A DNA stretch of 64,000 bases from Aeromonas australiensis (lineage in GTDB: Bacteria; Pseudomonadota; Gammaproteobacteria; Enterobacterales; Aeromonadaceae). Shown in pieces: positions 54,864-63,943 of this stretch. A program made the position numbers and the translations under genes. Below the pieces are notes generated by a model. That model saw nothing but the letters and a program-made list of their open reading frames with translations, did no database searches and was not told the DNA's origin. The stretch lies in contig NZ_CDDH01000027.1 of the NCBI RefSeq assembly GCF_000819725.1, positions 36,151 through 100,150 on the forward strand, written 5' to 3'. Numbering within the stretch: position 1 is the first letter of the stretch; every line of letters starts with the position of its first letter.

Positions 54864-54872
54864 TAACAGGGC

Positions 54873-54898
54873 GTGGCGCCGGCAGAGGCTGGCGCCAC
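54873..54898 (+). other. Hairpin between arcA and arcC
   Basis: GTGGCGCC (54873-54880) and GGCGCCAC (54891-54898) form a perfect 8-bp stem without a T run. Probably an mRNA stability or processing site separating the abundant arcA message. Confidence 0.5.
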
Positions 54899-54925
54899 AC
54901 AGAAACAAACTCGAGATTAACCACT

Positions 54926-55852
54926 ATGAAAAAACCAACTGTCGTCGTCGCTCTGGGTGGCAATGCTCTGCTCCGTCGTGGTGAGCCCCTTGAGGCGGAT
55001 ATCCAGCGCAAGAACATCGCAACTGCCGCCAAGACCATCGCCCGGATTGCGGAGGATTACAACGTGGTGCTGGTACACGGCAACGGCCCGCAGGTCGGCT
55101 TGCTGGCTCTGCAAAACAGCGCCTACACCAAGGTATCCCCCTATCCGCTGGATGTGCTGGGTGCCGAGTCTCAGGGCATGATCGGCTACATGCTGATCCA
55201 GGAGCTGAAAAACCTGATGCCGAGTCGCAATGTCACCGCACTGCTGACTCAGGTGCAGGTCGACCCGCAAGATCCTGCCTTCGCCAACCCGACCAAATTT
55301 ATCGGTCCCGTCTATGAAGAGGCGGAAGCCCGCGCTCTGGCGGCCGAGAAACAGTGGGCGGTCAAGGCTGACGGCAAGTTCTTCCGCCGCGTCGTGCCCT
55401 CCCCGCTGCCCCAGCGCATCGTTGAGGGTGATGCTATCGAAACCCTGATTGCCCAGGGCCACCTCATCATCTGTACCGGTGGTGGCGGCATCCCTGTGAC
55501 TTGGGATGGTCAGAGCCTGACCGGCATCGAAGCCGTCATCGACAAAGACATGTCTGCCGCCTATCTGGCCAAGCAGATCAAGGCCGACGCCCTGCTGATC
55601 CTGACCGACGCTGATGCCGTCTATCTGGATTGGGGCAAACCGACCCAGCACCCGCTGCGGATCACCAGCCCGGACGAGCTGGCCGGGGTCAAGTTCGATG
55701 CCGGCTCCATGGGGCCGAAAGTCGAAGCCTCCTGTGAATTTGTCAAAGCGACCGGCGGCATGGTCGGCATCGGCTCGCTGGAAGATGGTCTCGCCATCCT
55801 CAAGGGGGAAGCTGGCACCAATATCGTCGCTACCCGCACCGTACATGCGTAA
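54926..55852 (+). CDS. arcC: Carbamate kinase
   Basis: 308 residues beginning MKKPTVVVALGGNALLRRGE (family ALGGNAL motif), with VLVHGNGPQVG, ICTGGGGIPV and DKDMSAAYLAKQIKADAL. It makes ATP from carbamoyl phosphate and ADP. Here it precedes the transcarbamoylase gene, the arcACB order; Pseudomonas has arcDABC. Confidence 0.96.
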   Translation: MKKPTVVVALGGNALLRRGEPLEADIQRKNIATAAKTIARIAEDYNVVLVHGNGPQVGLLALQNSAYTKVSPYPLDVLGAESQGMIGYMLIQELKNLMPSRNVTALLTQVQVDPQDPAFANPTKFIGPVYEEAEARALAAEKQWAVKADGKFFRRVVPSPLPQRIVEGDAIETLIAQGHLIICTGGGGIPVTWDGQSLTGIEAVIDKDMSAAYLAKQIKADALLILTDADAVYLDWGKPTQHPLRITSPDELAGVKFDAGSMGPKVEASCEFVKATGGMVGIGSLEDGLAILKGEAGTNIVATRTVHA

Positions 55853-55931
55853 TTACCGATATCTGTACTGAGAATGCGTAGTCAACACTACTGCCTAAAT
55901 TGGTCTGCAACATATATAGAGAGAACTCATC

Positions 55932-56936
55932 ATGGCTTTTAATCTGCGTAACCGTAACTTCCTGAAACTGCTGGACTTCACCCCGCGCGAAATCCAATAC
56001 ATGATTGACCTGGCCATCGACCTGAAGAAAGCCAAATACGGTGGCTATGAGCGCAAACACCTGACCGGCAAAAACATCGCCCTGATTTTCGAGAAGACCT
56101 CTACCCGCACCCGTTGTGCATTTGAAGTGGCGGCCTTCGACCAGGGGGCACAAGTCTCCTACCTTGGCCCAAGCGGTTCCCAAATCGGTCATAAGGAGTC
56201 TATGAAGGACACCGCCCGTGTGCTGGGTCGCATGTATGACGGTATCGAATACCGCGGCTACGGTCAGGAGATCGTGGAAGAGCTGGGTGCCTACGCCGGT
56301 GTTCCGGTCTGGAACGGCCTGACCAACGAATTCCACCCGACCCAGATCCTGGCCGACTTCATGACCATGCTGGAGCACGGCAAGGGCAAGCGTCTGGATC
56401 AAATCAAGTTCGCCTACCTGGGTGATGCCCGCAACAACATGGGTAACTCCCTGATGGTCGGCGCCGCCAAAATGGGCATGGATATCCGTCTGGTCGCGCC
56501 GAAAGCCTTCTGGCCGGAAGAGGAGCTGGTTGCCAAGTGCCGCCTGATCGCCGAAGAGACCGGCGCACGCATCACCCTGACCGAAGATGTGAAAGAGGGT
56601 GTGCTGGGTGCTGACTTCCTCTACACCGACGTCTGGGTATCCATGGGTGAGGCGAAAGAAGCCTGGGATCAGCGTGTCAAACTGATGACCCCGTATCAGG
56701 TCAACATGGATGTCATCAACGCCACCAAGAACCCGGATGTGAAGTTCATGCACTGCCTGCCGGCGTTCCACAACGACGAGACCACCATGGGCAAGGAAGT
56801 GGCTGACAAATATGGCATGAAAGGCCTGGAAGTGACCGAGGACGTGTTCGAATCCGAGCACAGCATCGTGTTCGATGAGGCCGAAAACCGGATGCACACC
56901 ATCAAGGCAGTGATGGTTGCTACGCTGGGCGACTAA
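55932..56936 (+). CDS. arcB: Catabolic ornithine carbamoyltransferase
   Basis: 334 residues with the carbamoyl phosphate motif [20 protein letters not shown], the HPTQILADF motif and the ornithine motif [17 protein letters not shown]. In this operon it works backwards, splitting citrulline to ornithine and carbamoyl phosphate for ArcC. Sequence alone cannot fully separate anabolic ArgF from catabolic ArcB; context decides. Confidence 0.95.
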   Translation: MAFNLRNRNFLKLLDFTPREIQYMIDLAIDLKKAKYGGYERKHLTGKNIALIFEKTSTRTRCAFEVAAFDQGAQVSYLGPSGSQIGHKESMKDTARVLGRMYDGIEYRGYGQEIVEELGAYAGVPVWNGLTNEFHPTQILADFMTMLEHGKGKRLDQIKFAYLGDARNNMGNSLMVGAAKMGMDIRLVAPKAFWPEEELVAKCRLIAEETGARITLTEDVKEGVLGADFLYTDVWVSMGEAKEAWDQRVKLMTPYQVNMDVINATKNPDVKFMHCLPAFHNDETTMGKEVADKYGMKGLEVTEDVFESEHSIVFDEAENRMHTIKAVMVATLGD

Positions 56937-56951
56937 GGTCGCAGTAGTGGT

Positions 56952-56975
56952 GCCGGGGGGCGACTCCCGGCTTTT
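56952..56975 (+). terminator. Terminator-like hairpin between arcB and arcD
   Basis: GCCGGG (56952-56957) and CCCGGC (56966-56971) followed by TTTT. Short; likely partial termination. Confidence 0.5.
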
Positions 56976-57058
56976 CGACCATGTGACAGCGGCATAATAC
57001 CTCCAACCCTACAACCCGCAGCCTGCATGGATACCACCCCACAGAAGGAAGCTGGACC

Positions 57059-58465
57059 ATGACCAAATTCAAGTTCCCGTCAGCCTACACGATACTGTTT
57101 GTGCTGATCGCCCTGGTGGCCGCCCTGAGCTGGATAGTGCCGGCCGGCAAATACGAAATGACCATGAACGAAGCCCTCGGCAAAGAAGTGCCGGTGGCAG
57201 GGACCTATAAGCAGGTAGAGGCCAATCCCCAGGGGATTGTCGACGTGCTGCTGGCACCTATCGATGGCCTCTACAATCACGAGACCTACGAGGCGGGCGC
57301 CATTGACGTCTCCCTCTTTATCCTGATCATCGGTGGTTTTCTTGGCATTGTGACCAAGACTGGCGCTATCGATGCCGGTATTGAACGTGTTACCGACCGT
57401 CTGCGTGGCCGGGAAGAGTGGATGATCCCGATCCTGATGGCGCTGTTCGCCGCAGGCGGCACCATCTACGGCATGGCTGAAGAGTCGCTGCCCTTCTACA
57501 CCCTGTTGGTACCGGTGATGATGGCCGCCCGTTTCGACCCTGTGGTGGCGGCGGCAACCGTGTTGCTGGGCGCCGGTATCGGTACTCTCGGTTCCACCAT
57601 CAACCCGTTTGCGACTGTGATTGCGGCCAACGCGGCCGGTATCTCCTTCACCGATGGTATCTGGCTGCGCGTCGCCATGCTGGTCGCCGGTTGGCTGCTC
57701 TGTGTGGCTTATGTCATGCGTTACGCCAAGATGGTGCGCAACGATCCGAGCAAATCCCTGGTGGCTGATAAGTGGGAAGAGAACCGTGCCCACTTCCTTG
57801 GCAACAAGAGCGACCAGATGCTGGAGTTCACCCTGACCCGTAAAATCGTGCTGGGTATCTTCGTCGCTGCCTTCGCCGTGATGATCTACGGGGTGGCCGT
57901 GCTGGGCTGGTGGATGGCGCAGATCTCCGGCGTGTTCCTGGCTGCCGCCATCATCGTCGGTCTTATCTCCCGCATGAGCGAAGAGGAGCTGACCTCCAAC
58001 TTTATCGATGGTGCCCGCGACCTGCTGGGGGTGGCGCTGATCATCGGTATCGCCCGCGGTATCGTGGTGGTAATGGATAACGGCATGATCACCCACACCA
58101 TACTGCACAGCGCAGAAGGGATCGTGACCGGCCTCTCCACCGTGGTGTTTATCAACGTGATGTTCGTGCTGGAAGTGGTGCTCTCCTTCCTGGTGCCCTC
58201 CTCTTCCGGTCTGGCCGTGTTGACCATGCCAATCATGGCGCCGCTGGCCGACTTCGCCAACGTGGGCCGCGACCTGGTGGTGACTGCTTACCAGTCTGCC
58301 TCCGGTCTGGTGAATCTGGTGACCCCAACCTCCGCCGTGGTCATGGGAGGTCTGGCTATCGCCAAAGTGCCTTATGTACGCTGGCTGAAGTGGGTAGCCC
58401 CGCTGCTCGGTATCCTGACCGTGCTGATCGTGGTCAGCTTGAGCCTGGGGGCTTTGCTCTCCTGA
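57059..58465 (+). CDS. arcD: YfcC-family arginine/ornithine antiporter candidate
   Basis: 468-residue polytopic transporter of the YfcC/DcuC superfamily, about 12 hydrophobic segments; motifs GGFLGIVTKTGAIDAGIERV, MAEESLPFYTLLVPVMMAA, LGAGIGTLGSTINPFATVIA and VPSSSGLAVLTMPIMAPLAD. It is not the APC-family ArcD of Pseudomonas, but position after arcACB indicates exchange of arginine for ornithine, as reported for YfcC-like proteins in arc clusters of other bacteria. AGAAGGAAG lies before the ATG. Confidence 0.88.
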   Translation: MTKFKFPSAYTILFVLIALVAALSWIVPAGKYEMTMNEALGKEVPVAGTYKQVEANPQGIVDVLLAPIDGLYNHETYEAGAIDVSLFILIIGGFLGIVTKTGAIDAGIERVTDRLRGREEWMIPILMALFAAGGTIYGMAEESLPFYTLLVPVMMAARFDPVVAAATVLLGAGIGTLGSTINPFATVIAANAAGISFTDGIWLRVAMLVAGWLLCVAYVMRYAKMVRNDPSKSLVADKWEENRAHFLGNKSDQMLEFTLTRKIVLGIFVAAFAVMIYGVAVLGWWMAQISGVFLAAAIIVGLISRMSEEELTSNFIDGARDLLGVALIIGIARGIVVVMDNGMITHTILHSAEGIVTGLSTVVFINVMFVLEVVLSFLVPSSSGLAVLTMPIMAPLADFANVGRDLVVTAYQSASGLVNLVTPTSAVVMGGLAIAKVPYVRWLKWVAPLLGILTVLIVVSLSLGALLS

Positions 58466-58486
58466 GGTATAACAAGCAAGATGAAG

Positions 58487-58513
58487 CGGGAGCCTGCAGG
58501 CTCCCGTTTTTTT
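58487..58513 (+). terminator. arc operon terminator
   Basis: The 20-bp perfect palindrome CGGGAGCCTGCAGGCTCCCG (58487-58506) followed by seven T residues. Confidence 0.9.
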
Positions 58514-58552
58514 ATGGACGCAAGAAGTGATGGGTAGGAAATCGCAGGCAAC

Positions 58553-58576
58553 AAAAAGGCGACCCGCGGGTCGCCT
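58553..58576 (-). terminator. argR terminator
   Basis: On the minus strand AGGCGACCCGCGGGTCGCCT (58557-58576) is a perfect palindrome followed by TTTTG, 19 bp after the argR stop. Confidence 0.88.
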
Positions 58577-58595
58577 CGATGCATTTGGGGGAGGG

Positions 58596-59087
58596 TTAGC
58601 GGGCCTGCGCCAGGGTGCGCACCACGGCGGCGTGAGCTTGGCGGGTGCGGCTGATATGGCGCGGCGCGACCAGCACCACGTCATTGCCCGCAACGGCACC
58701 CATGACCTCCGGATGGGCGTTGCGATCCAGCAGGCGGGCCACCACGGTCGCTGCTCCCGGGGTGGTGTGGATCAGCACCATCTGCTGGTTGTGTACCACT
58801 TCGCGCACCATGTCGTGGATCGAGCGGGTACTGCCGGCGGGTTCCAGCTGCTCGTCGACCAGGGTGTAGACCTTCTTGCCGTTGGCATTCTGGGCCTTGG
58901 CGACGCCGAGGCGGCGCAGCAGGCGGGAGATGGTGGACTGGCTGATGTCGGCAAAGCCGCGTTCTGACAGCTCGCGGCGGATCTCTTCCTGGGTGCTGTA
59001 GCAGTGCTGACCGATGATCTGGCGACAGGCATCCAGCTGGGCCAGATCGGGCTCTTGGGCAACGGGACGACTGAGGGTTTTGACCAC
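58596..59087 (-). CDS. argR: ArgR-family arginine repressor (arc-linked paralogue)
   Basis: 163 residues from GTG 59087 (AAAGGAA about 8 bp upstream); the open frame extends to 59258 but without family similarity. N-terminal winged helix (STQEEIRRELSERGFADISQ, STISRLLRRLGVAK) and C-terminal oligomerisation/arginine domain (VLIHTTPGAATVVARLLDRN, VMGAVAGNDVVLVAP). The sequence is clearly diverged from the housekeeping ArgR of enterics as I recall it, and it converges on arcD, so it is probably the local regulator of the arc genes. Confidence 0.9.
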   Translation of the reverse strand: MVKTLSRPVAQEPDLAQLDACRQIIGQHCYSTQEEIRRELSERGFADISQSTISRLLRRLGVAKAQNANGKKVYTLVDEQLEPAGSTRSIHDMVREVVHNQQMVLIHTTPGAATVVARLLDRNAHPEVMGAVAGNDVVLVAPRHISRTRQAHAAVVRTLAQAR

Positions 59088-59304
59088 GGCGAATTCCTTT
59101 GATGATGATCGACGGCAATCGCGCGATATCTGCCATAGTGGTCGGTTATCAGCTAGAAACACTGACAATCCATCTATATGCAGGCAATGAACGGGTATTA
59201 CCATCTTGGGATGGCAAATTATAGCTGACTGGAAATTCGGTGATGTGACAGGGTTCAAAAATGGGCCCAGAGGGGCCCATTTGGATTTCCTTTGTGTCTG
59301 AAAA

Positions 59305-59769
59305 TCAGTAGCGTTCGCTGACGATCTCCTGAGTGAAAGACTTTTCGCAATATTTGCACTTCATCCGCACCACCCCTTTCACTTCGCGCACCCGGAAGTA
59401 GCTGTCTACCGGCTCGTTGTGGGAGATGCAGTTGGAGTTGGGGCAGTGGAACACCCCGGCGATGAACTCTGGCAGCTCCAGTTGGTGCTTCTTCACCACA
59501 TTGAAGTCTTCGATGATGTTGACGGTCGCTTTCGGGGCGAACAGCGCCAGCTGGTTGGCCTGCTGCTCGGTCAGGCGGGTGTTCTCAATCTTGATGAGAT
59601 CCTTCTTGCCCAGCGCGCCGGATTTCAGGTTGAAGCCGACGGTTATCCGCTCCTGGGTTTCGACCAGCTGGAACAGCTTGAGGATCTTGATGCCCTGGCC
59701 GGCGGGGATGTGGTCGATGACCGAGCCGTGATGGATGGCTTCGACTTGCAGTTGGTTCTTGTCAGACAT
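59305..59769 (-). CDS. pyrI: Aspartate carbamoyltransferase regulatory subunit
   Basis: 154 residues. Nucleotide-binding N-terminus ([20 protein letters not shown]) and a zinc domain with four cysteines in [10 protein letters not shown] and [11 protein letters not shown]. It binds CTP/ATP and transmits allosteric control to PyrB. It lies 16 bp after the pyrB stop. Confidence 0.96.
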   Translation of the reverse strand: MSDKNQLQVEAIHHGSVIDHIPAGQGIKILKLFQLVETQERITVGFNLKSGALGKKDLIKIENTRLTEQQANQLALFAPKATVNIIEDFNVVKKHQLELPEFIAGVFHCPNSNCISHNEPVDSYFRVREVKGVVRMKCKYCEKSFTQEIVSERY

Positions 59770-59785
59770 GTTATTCCCCTTTCCC

Positions 59786-60706
59786 TTAAACAGTTTCGTT
59801 CAGTACCAGTGCCAGCAGCGCCTGGCGTGCATAGACCCCGTTTTCCGCCTGCTGGAAGTAGTAGGCATGTTGGGTCTTGTCGACCGCCACATCGATCTCG
59901 TCAACGCGGGGCAGGGGATGCAGGATCTTCATGCTGGGCTTGGCCCCTTCCAGAGTGGCCAACTCCAGTACGAACTTGGCAGCCATGTGCTTGTATTCGG
60001 TCTCATCGAAGCGCTCTTTCTGGACCCGGGTCATGTAGAGGATGTCCAGCTCCGGCATCACCTCTTCCATGGTCTCATGCACGCTGAACTGGATGCCCTT
60101 CTCTTCCAGCTCTTCACAGATGTAGTCCGGCATCGCCAGCGCTTCCGGGGAGATGAAGAAGAAGCGGCAGTTGAACAGGCTCAGAGCCTGGGCCAGCGAG
60201 TGGACGGTGCGGCCGTACTTGAGATCACCGACGAAGGCGACGTTGAGGTTGTCCAGCCTGCCTTGTGTCTCCCGGATGGAGAAGAGGTCGAGCAGGGTTT
60301 GGGTCGGATGCTGGTTGGAGCCGTCGCCGCCGTTGATGACCGGTACCCGGGAGAACTCGGAGGCCAGACGGGCGGCACCCTCTTTCGGGTGGCGCATCAC
60401 CACAGCATCGGAGTAGGAGCCGATGATCTTGATGGAGTCAGCCAGCGTCTCGCCCTTCTTGGCGCTGGTGTTGCCACCGTCGGCGAAGCCGATGATGTTG
60501 CCGCCAAGGCGCTGGACCGCGGTCTCGAACGAGAGGCGGGTGCGGGTGGAGGCTTCGAAGAAGCAGCTGGCAACCAGCTTGTCTTTCAACAGGCTGGTGT
60601 CAGGTTCAGCCTTCAACCGTTGTGCGGTTGAGACTACCAGTTCCATTTCTGACCGGGTCAGGTCCGAAATGGAGATGACATGTTTCTTATAGAGTGGATT
60701 GGTCAT
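59786..60706 (-). CDS. pyrB: Aspartate carbamoyltransferase catalytic subunit
   Basis: 306 residues from ATG 60706, giving [20 protein letters not shown] as in enterics; ATG codons further upstream are too close to the AGGGA ribosome-binding site. Carbamoyl phosphate motif [32 protein letters not shown] and HPLPRVDEI. It makes carbamoyl-aspartate, first step of pyrimidine synthesis. Expression is set by the upstream attenuator. Confidence 0.96.
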   Translation of the reverse strand: MTNPLYKKHVISISDLTRSEMELVVSTAQRLKAEPDTSLLKDKLVASCFFEASTRTRLSFETAVQRLGGNIIGFADGGNTSAKKGETLADSIKIIGSYSDAVVMRHPKEGAARLASEFSRVPVINGGDGSNQHPTQTLLDLFSIRETQGRLDNLNVAFVGDLKYGRTVHSLAQALSLFNCRFFFISPEALAMPDYICEELEEKGIQFSVHETMEEVMPELDILYMTRVQKERFDETEYKHMAAKFVLELATLEGAKPSMKILHPLPRVDEIDVAVDKTQHAYYFQQAENGVYARQALLALVLNETV

Positions 60707-60884
60707 CGTCTGCATTCCCTTTGACATCATTATTGGAGGTTTTTCGGGCACAAAAAAAAGCCCCTGAAACAGGGGCTTTTTTTAAAAAAAACTGGAGATC
60801 TTTGAGGTGGGAACCGGAAACAACGGGGCCGCTCTGGTGCGTACCACCCGTTTGAAAGGCTGTTTTCTGAATCAAAAACTGCAT
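60687..60884 (-). CDS. pyrL: pyrBI operon leader peptide PyrL
   Basis: 65-codon ORF on the minus strand starting [20 protein letters not shown]. It is translated through the attenuator region: [20 protein letters not shown], where the GAFFC segment and the T-rich FFL codons parallel E. coli PyrL (44 residues, also with GAFFC as I recall it). It overlaps the pyrB start by 20 nt. When UTP is low, polymerase pauses on the U run, ribosomes catch up and block terminator formation. The extension past the E. coli length is unusual. Confidence 0.82.
   Translation of the reverse strand: MQFLIQKTAFQTGGTHQSGPVVSGSHLKDLQFFLKKAPVSGAFFCARKTSNNDVKGNADDDQSTL
60752..60791 (-). terminator. pyrBI attenuator with U-rich pause
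   Basis: On the minus strand eight T residues (60784-60791) precede AAAGCCCCTG/CAGGGGCTTT (stem 60757-60779), which is followed by TTTTTTTTG. The pause run, stem and terminal T run are the components of UTP-sensitive attenuation. Confidence 0.9.
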
Positions 60885-60983
60885 CGTTTCATCCCGACCT
60901 TTTTCAAAACCGGACAGATTATAGGGCCGCTTTTTTAATTGTCAAAATTTTATTTCCGATGCCAATTTCAGCATGAAAAACGT

Positions 60984-61526
60984 TTAAATGATGTGAACAG
61001 GACGACAAATCCATACCTTGTGCGTCTCTTGCAGTGATTCCCCATCGCGAGCCATGGCCCGCAAATAACCGAGTCTGTGGTGCCCTTCCAGCAGGCAGTA
61101 GGGTTGCGGCAGGGGATGGCCGTTCGGGTAGCTGGCACCTTCTTCCGGTGCCAGTACGATGACAGGTTCCGGCCAGGTGCCGTCGTTCAGCATTTTCTCG
61201 CCGAGCCAGGAGCGGCGTACATAGCGATTGCTGCGCAGCATCTCCCCCCAGCGTTCGATCACCTCTATATGGCGGGAGTCGATCTGCCCGATAATCTGCG
61301 CGGTGGGCCAGCTTTCACAGGTGAACTGATGGCTGGCGAGATCGATAAAGCTCCAGTTGGACTCAAATCCGCGCCAATGACGGTAAATCCACTGGGAGAG
61401 CACATTTTCAGGAATAAAGGGCACCAGCGGCGCGACCCGTTCAAGATAGGCGGGCAGGGGCTCTGTTTTGCGTTCATCCCTGAAATTGAGGGGCGCCAGT
61501 TGTTGGAGCAATCGGTAATTGAGCAT
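60984..61526 (-). CDS. Uncharacterised protein with a ParB/Srx-like GHHRL motif
   Basis: 180 residues from ATG 61526 (MLNYRLLQQLAPLNFRDERK); a GTG at 61553 is an alternative. The C-terminal part PYCLLEGHHRLGYLRAMARD resembles the GxHR motif of ParB-N/sulfiredoxin-like domains, suggesting nucleotide or phosphate binding. Two tryptophan-rich stretches (IYRHWRGFESNWSFI and WLGEKML) are notable. I cannot name the family. It is flanked by the pyr leader and tRNA-Trp and transcribed toward pyrB. Confidence 0.7.
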   Translation of the reverse strand: MLNYRLLQQLAPLNFRDERKTEPLPAYLERVAPLVPFIPENVLSQWIYRHWRGFESNWSFIDLASHQFTCESWPTAQIIGQIDSRHIEVIERWGEMLRSNRYVRRSWLGEKMLNDGTWPEPVIVLAPEEGASYPNGHPLPQPYCLLEGHHRLGYLRAMARDGESLQETHKVWICRPVHII

Positions 61527-61683
61527 AAGTGGCCTCCCGGTACCTGATTTCACCCTACCCCCATTTATGTCCCATTCCTACCCCGGCAGGGCTGCAAATA
61601 CAGCAAGTTATCCCGCTTTGCTGCACAAATAATCGCGACTTGTTCGGGATTTGTGCAATCGCATCGAAAGCGTAAAAAAAACC

Positions 61684-61711
61684 TTTACCTTTGATCTCCA
61701 CTTTGTATACT
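61684..61711 (+). promoter_or_regulatory. tRNA-Trp promoter
   Basis: TTTACC (61684-61689), 16 bp and TATACT (61706-61711), 16 bp before the mature 5' end. Confidence 0.6.
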
Positions 61712-61727
61712 ACGCCTCGTTTGTTGC

Positions 61728-61804
61728 AGGGGCGTAGTTCCAATTGGTAGAACAGCGGTCTCCAAAACCGATGGTTGCGGGTTCGAGTCCTGCCGCCCCT
61801 GCCA
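61728..61804 (+). tRNA. tRNA-Trp (anticodon CCA)
   Basis: A 77-nt cloverleaf: acceptor AGGGGCG/CGCCCCT, D arm with TTGGTAGA, anticodon loop CTCCAAA reading CCA, T arm with GGTTCGAGTCC, and an encoded 3' GCCA. It closely matches E. coli tRNA-Trp. Confidence 0.97.
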
Positions 61805-61810
61805 TTTTTA

Positions 61811-61839
61811 GAAAGGCCAGCTCATTGAGCTGGCCTTTC
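61811..61839 (+). terminator. Terminator after tRNA-Trp
   Basis: GAAAGGCCAGCTC (61811-61823) and GAGCTGGCCTTTC (61827-61839) form a perfect 13-bp stem with an ATT loop; few T residues follow. Confidence 0.75.
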
Positions 61840-61966
61840 GCATTTCCGGCGTTCGCCATTTCTCCTTCTCTTTGATCACTCCGCCGTTGGATAGCATGGA
61901 ATAGCGATCTGGTTCACACTAATAGCGCGTTCTGTTGTTGTGCGATGGGAAAATATACAGATTCAC

Positions 61967-61994
61967 TAAAGTCTGTTCATCTTGCGGCCGATAG
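61967..61994 (+). promoter_or_regulatory. FliA (sigma-28) flagellar promoter of the chemoreceptor gene
   Basis: TAAAG (61967-61971), exactly 15 bp, then GCCGATAG (61987-61994): one mismatch from the sigma-28 consensus TAAAG-N15-GCCGATAA. It lies 57 bp before the chemoreceptor ATG. Confidence 0.88.
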
Positions 61995-62050
61995 CCTTTG
62001 CTAGACTAGGGTCTTTCCCTGCCCCGTCACAACAACAAGGATTCGTCGTC

Positions 62051-63943
62051 ATGACCCTCTCTTTACGCGGCAAGCTGCTGGCCACCAGTCTTGGCGTGGT
62101 GCTGCTGATGGCATCACTGCTTGGCATCGTTGCCTTTCACACCCTCAAATCTCGCACTATGAGCGCCATCCAGAGCGAGGCGGTCAACTATGGTCACGCT
62201 TATTCGTCGGCTATCGGTGACTGGATGGCGGACCGCAAGAACGCAGTGCATGCGCTGGTCAACTTGATTGCCGACAATCCGCAGGCAGAGCTGGTGCCGC
62301 ACCTCAAGCAGGCTTATACCTCGGGTGGCTTCGGGCTCACCTATTTTGGCTCCGCGCAGGGGGTGATGACCCGCCAGGATCCCTCCCTCAACACCGGCAA
62401 CTATGACCCGCGCGAGCGCCCCTGGTACCAGGATGCGGTGAAAGCGGGGCAGCTGATCGTTACCGCTCCCTATGTCAGCGTCACCATGCAGAAGTTGGTT
62501 GTTACGCTCTCCGAGCCGGTGCGGCATCAGGGTCAGCTGGTTGGCGCCGTGGGGGCCAACCTGGCCCTCGACAAGCTGATCGACGAAGTGCTGGCGATGA
62601 AGGTGCAGGGTGAGGGCTACGCCATGCTGCTCGACAGCAGTGGCCTCATCGTCGGTCACCCGCAAAAGGATCTGGCACTCAAGCCCATCGCCGAGCTGGC
62701 GCCGGGACTCTCTGCCGCCACCTTCCAGCAGTGGGGCCGCGAAAACAGCGAGCTGCACGCCGCCACCCTCGACGGGCGGGATGTGCTGCTGGCGGTGCAA
62801 CCAGTGCCGGGCACCGACTGGCTGCTGGCCATGGTGATGTATCGCGACGTGCTGGAGGCGCCGCTCGCTTCCCTGCTGTGGCAGCTGGTGGGACTGACCC
62901 TGGTGCTGCTGCTGGTGTTCAGCGCCCTGCTCACCGCCATGTTCAAGTTCCTGTTTGCCGATCTCGGTCGGGTGGCTGGCGCGCTGCACGACATTGCCCA
63001 CGGCGAGGGAGATCTCACCGTGCATATCAATACCCACAGCAAGGATGAGGTGGGTCAGTTGGCCCAGAGCTTCAACCAGTTCGTGGCGCGGTTGCATGGC
63101 ATCGTCAGTCGGTTGCGGGATGTGACCGTCGAGCTGGCGGCCCAGTCCCGTGCCCAGGCGGCCGGGGCCCACTCACGCAGTCAGCGGGTACGCCAGCAAC
63201 AGGACGAGATCGTGATGGTGGCGACGGCGGTGACCGAAATGGCCTCTGCCACCCAGGAGATCGCCGGCAATGCCGAGTTTGCCGCCACTACAGCCACCGA
63301 TGCGGTCGCACTGGCAGTCGCCGGTCAATCCCAGGTTGGCCAGAGTCAGCACAGCATCACAGGGCTGGCAGACGAGGTGGCTGATGCCAGCCAGATCATT
63401 GTGGAGCTGGATGCCCACGCCCAGAAGATCAGCGGCATTCTGGCCACCATCAGCGGCATCGCCGAGCAGACCAACCTGCTGGCGCTCAACGCCGCCATCG
63501 AGGCGGCGCGGGCCGGTGAGCAGGGCCGTGGTTTCGCGGTAGTGGCGGACGAGGTGCGGGTGCTGTCGCGCCGCACTCACGACTCCACTGACGAGATCCA
63601 GCAGATGATCGAGACCCTGCAGCAGACCACCCGCCGCGCGGTGAGCGGCATGGAAACCAGTCGTCAGCTGGCGGGTACCAGCGTCGAAGATGCGGAAGCG
63701 GCCAACCAGAGCCTGGCCCGGATCAACGAAGCGATCGGTGCCATCAGCGACATGGCGACCCAGATCGCGGCGGCGGCCGAAGAGCAGACCTCGGTGACCG
63801 GCGAGATCAGCCGCAATACCGAGAATATCCGCCACGTCTCCCAAGAGCTGGCCGAGCAGGCGGGCAACGAGGCGGCGCAGGCGGCCGAACTCAAGTCGCT
63901 GACCGAGCGGCTGGAGCAGGAGATCGGCCGCTTCCGGCTCTGA
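62051..63943 (+). CDS. Methyl-accepting chemotaxis protein with Cache sensor
   Basis: 630 residues from ATG 62051 ([20 protein letters not shown]); the frame extends upstream across the FliA promoter, so the longer start is rejected. N-terminal transmembrane helix, periplasmic double-Cache domain (about 40-285; motif [20 protein letters not shown]), second transmembrane helix ([19 protein letters not shown]), HAMP, and the cytoplasmic signalling tip [20 protein letters not shown] near residue 477. No C-terminal CheR-tethering pentapeptide. The ligand is probably a small organic or amino acid. Late flagellar-class expression is indicated by the promoter. Confidence 0.95.
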   Translation: MTLSLRGKLLATSLGVVLLMASLLGIVAFHTLKSRTMSAIQSEAVNYGHAYSSAIGDWMADRKNAVHALVNLIADNPQAELVPHLKQAYTSGGFGLTYFGSAQGVMTRQDPSLNTGNYDPRERPWYQDAVKAGQLIVTAPYVSVTMQKLVVTLSEPVRHQGQLVGAVGANLALDKLIDEVLAMKVQGEGYAMLLDSSGLIVGHPQKDLALKPIAELAPGLSAATFQQWGRENSELHAATLDGRDVLLAVQPVPGTDWLLAMVMYRDVLEAPLASLLWQLVGLTLVLLLVFSALLTAMFKFLFADLGRVAGALHDIAHGEGDLTVHINTHSKDEVGQLAQSFNQFVARLHGIVSRLRDVTVELAAQSRAQAAGAHSRSQRVRQQQDEIVMVATAVTEMASATQEIAGNAEFAATTATDAVALAVAGQSQVGQSQHSITGLADEVADASQIIVELDAHAQKISGILATISGIAEQTNLLALNAAIEAARAGEQGRGFAVVADEVRVLSRRTHDSTDEIQQMIETLQQTTRRAVSGMETSRQLAGTSVEDAEAANQSLARINEAIGAISDMATQIAAAAEEQTSVTGEISRNTENIRHVSQELAEQAGNEAAQAAELKSLTERLEQEIGRFRL

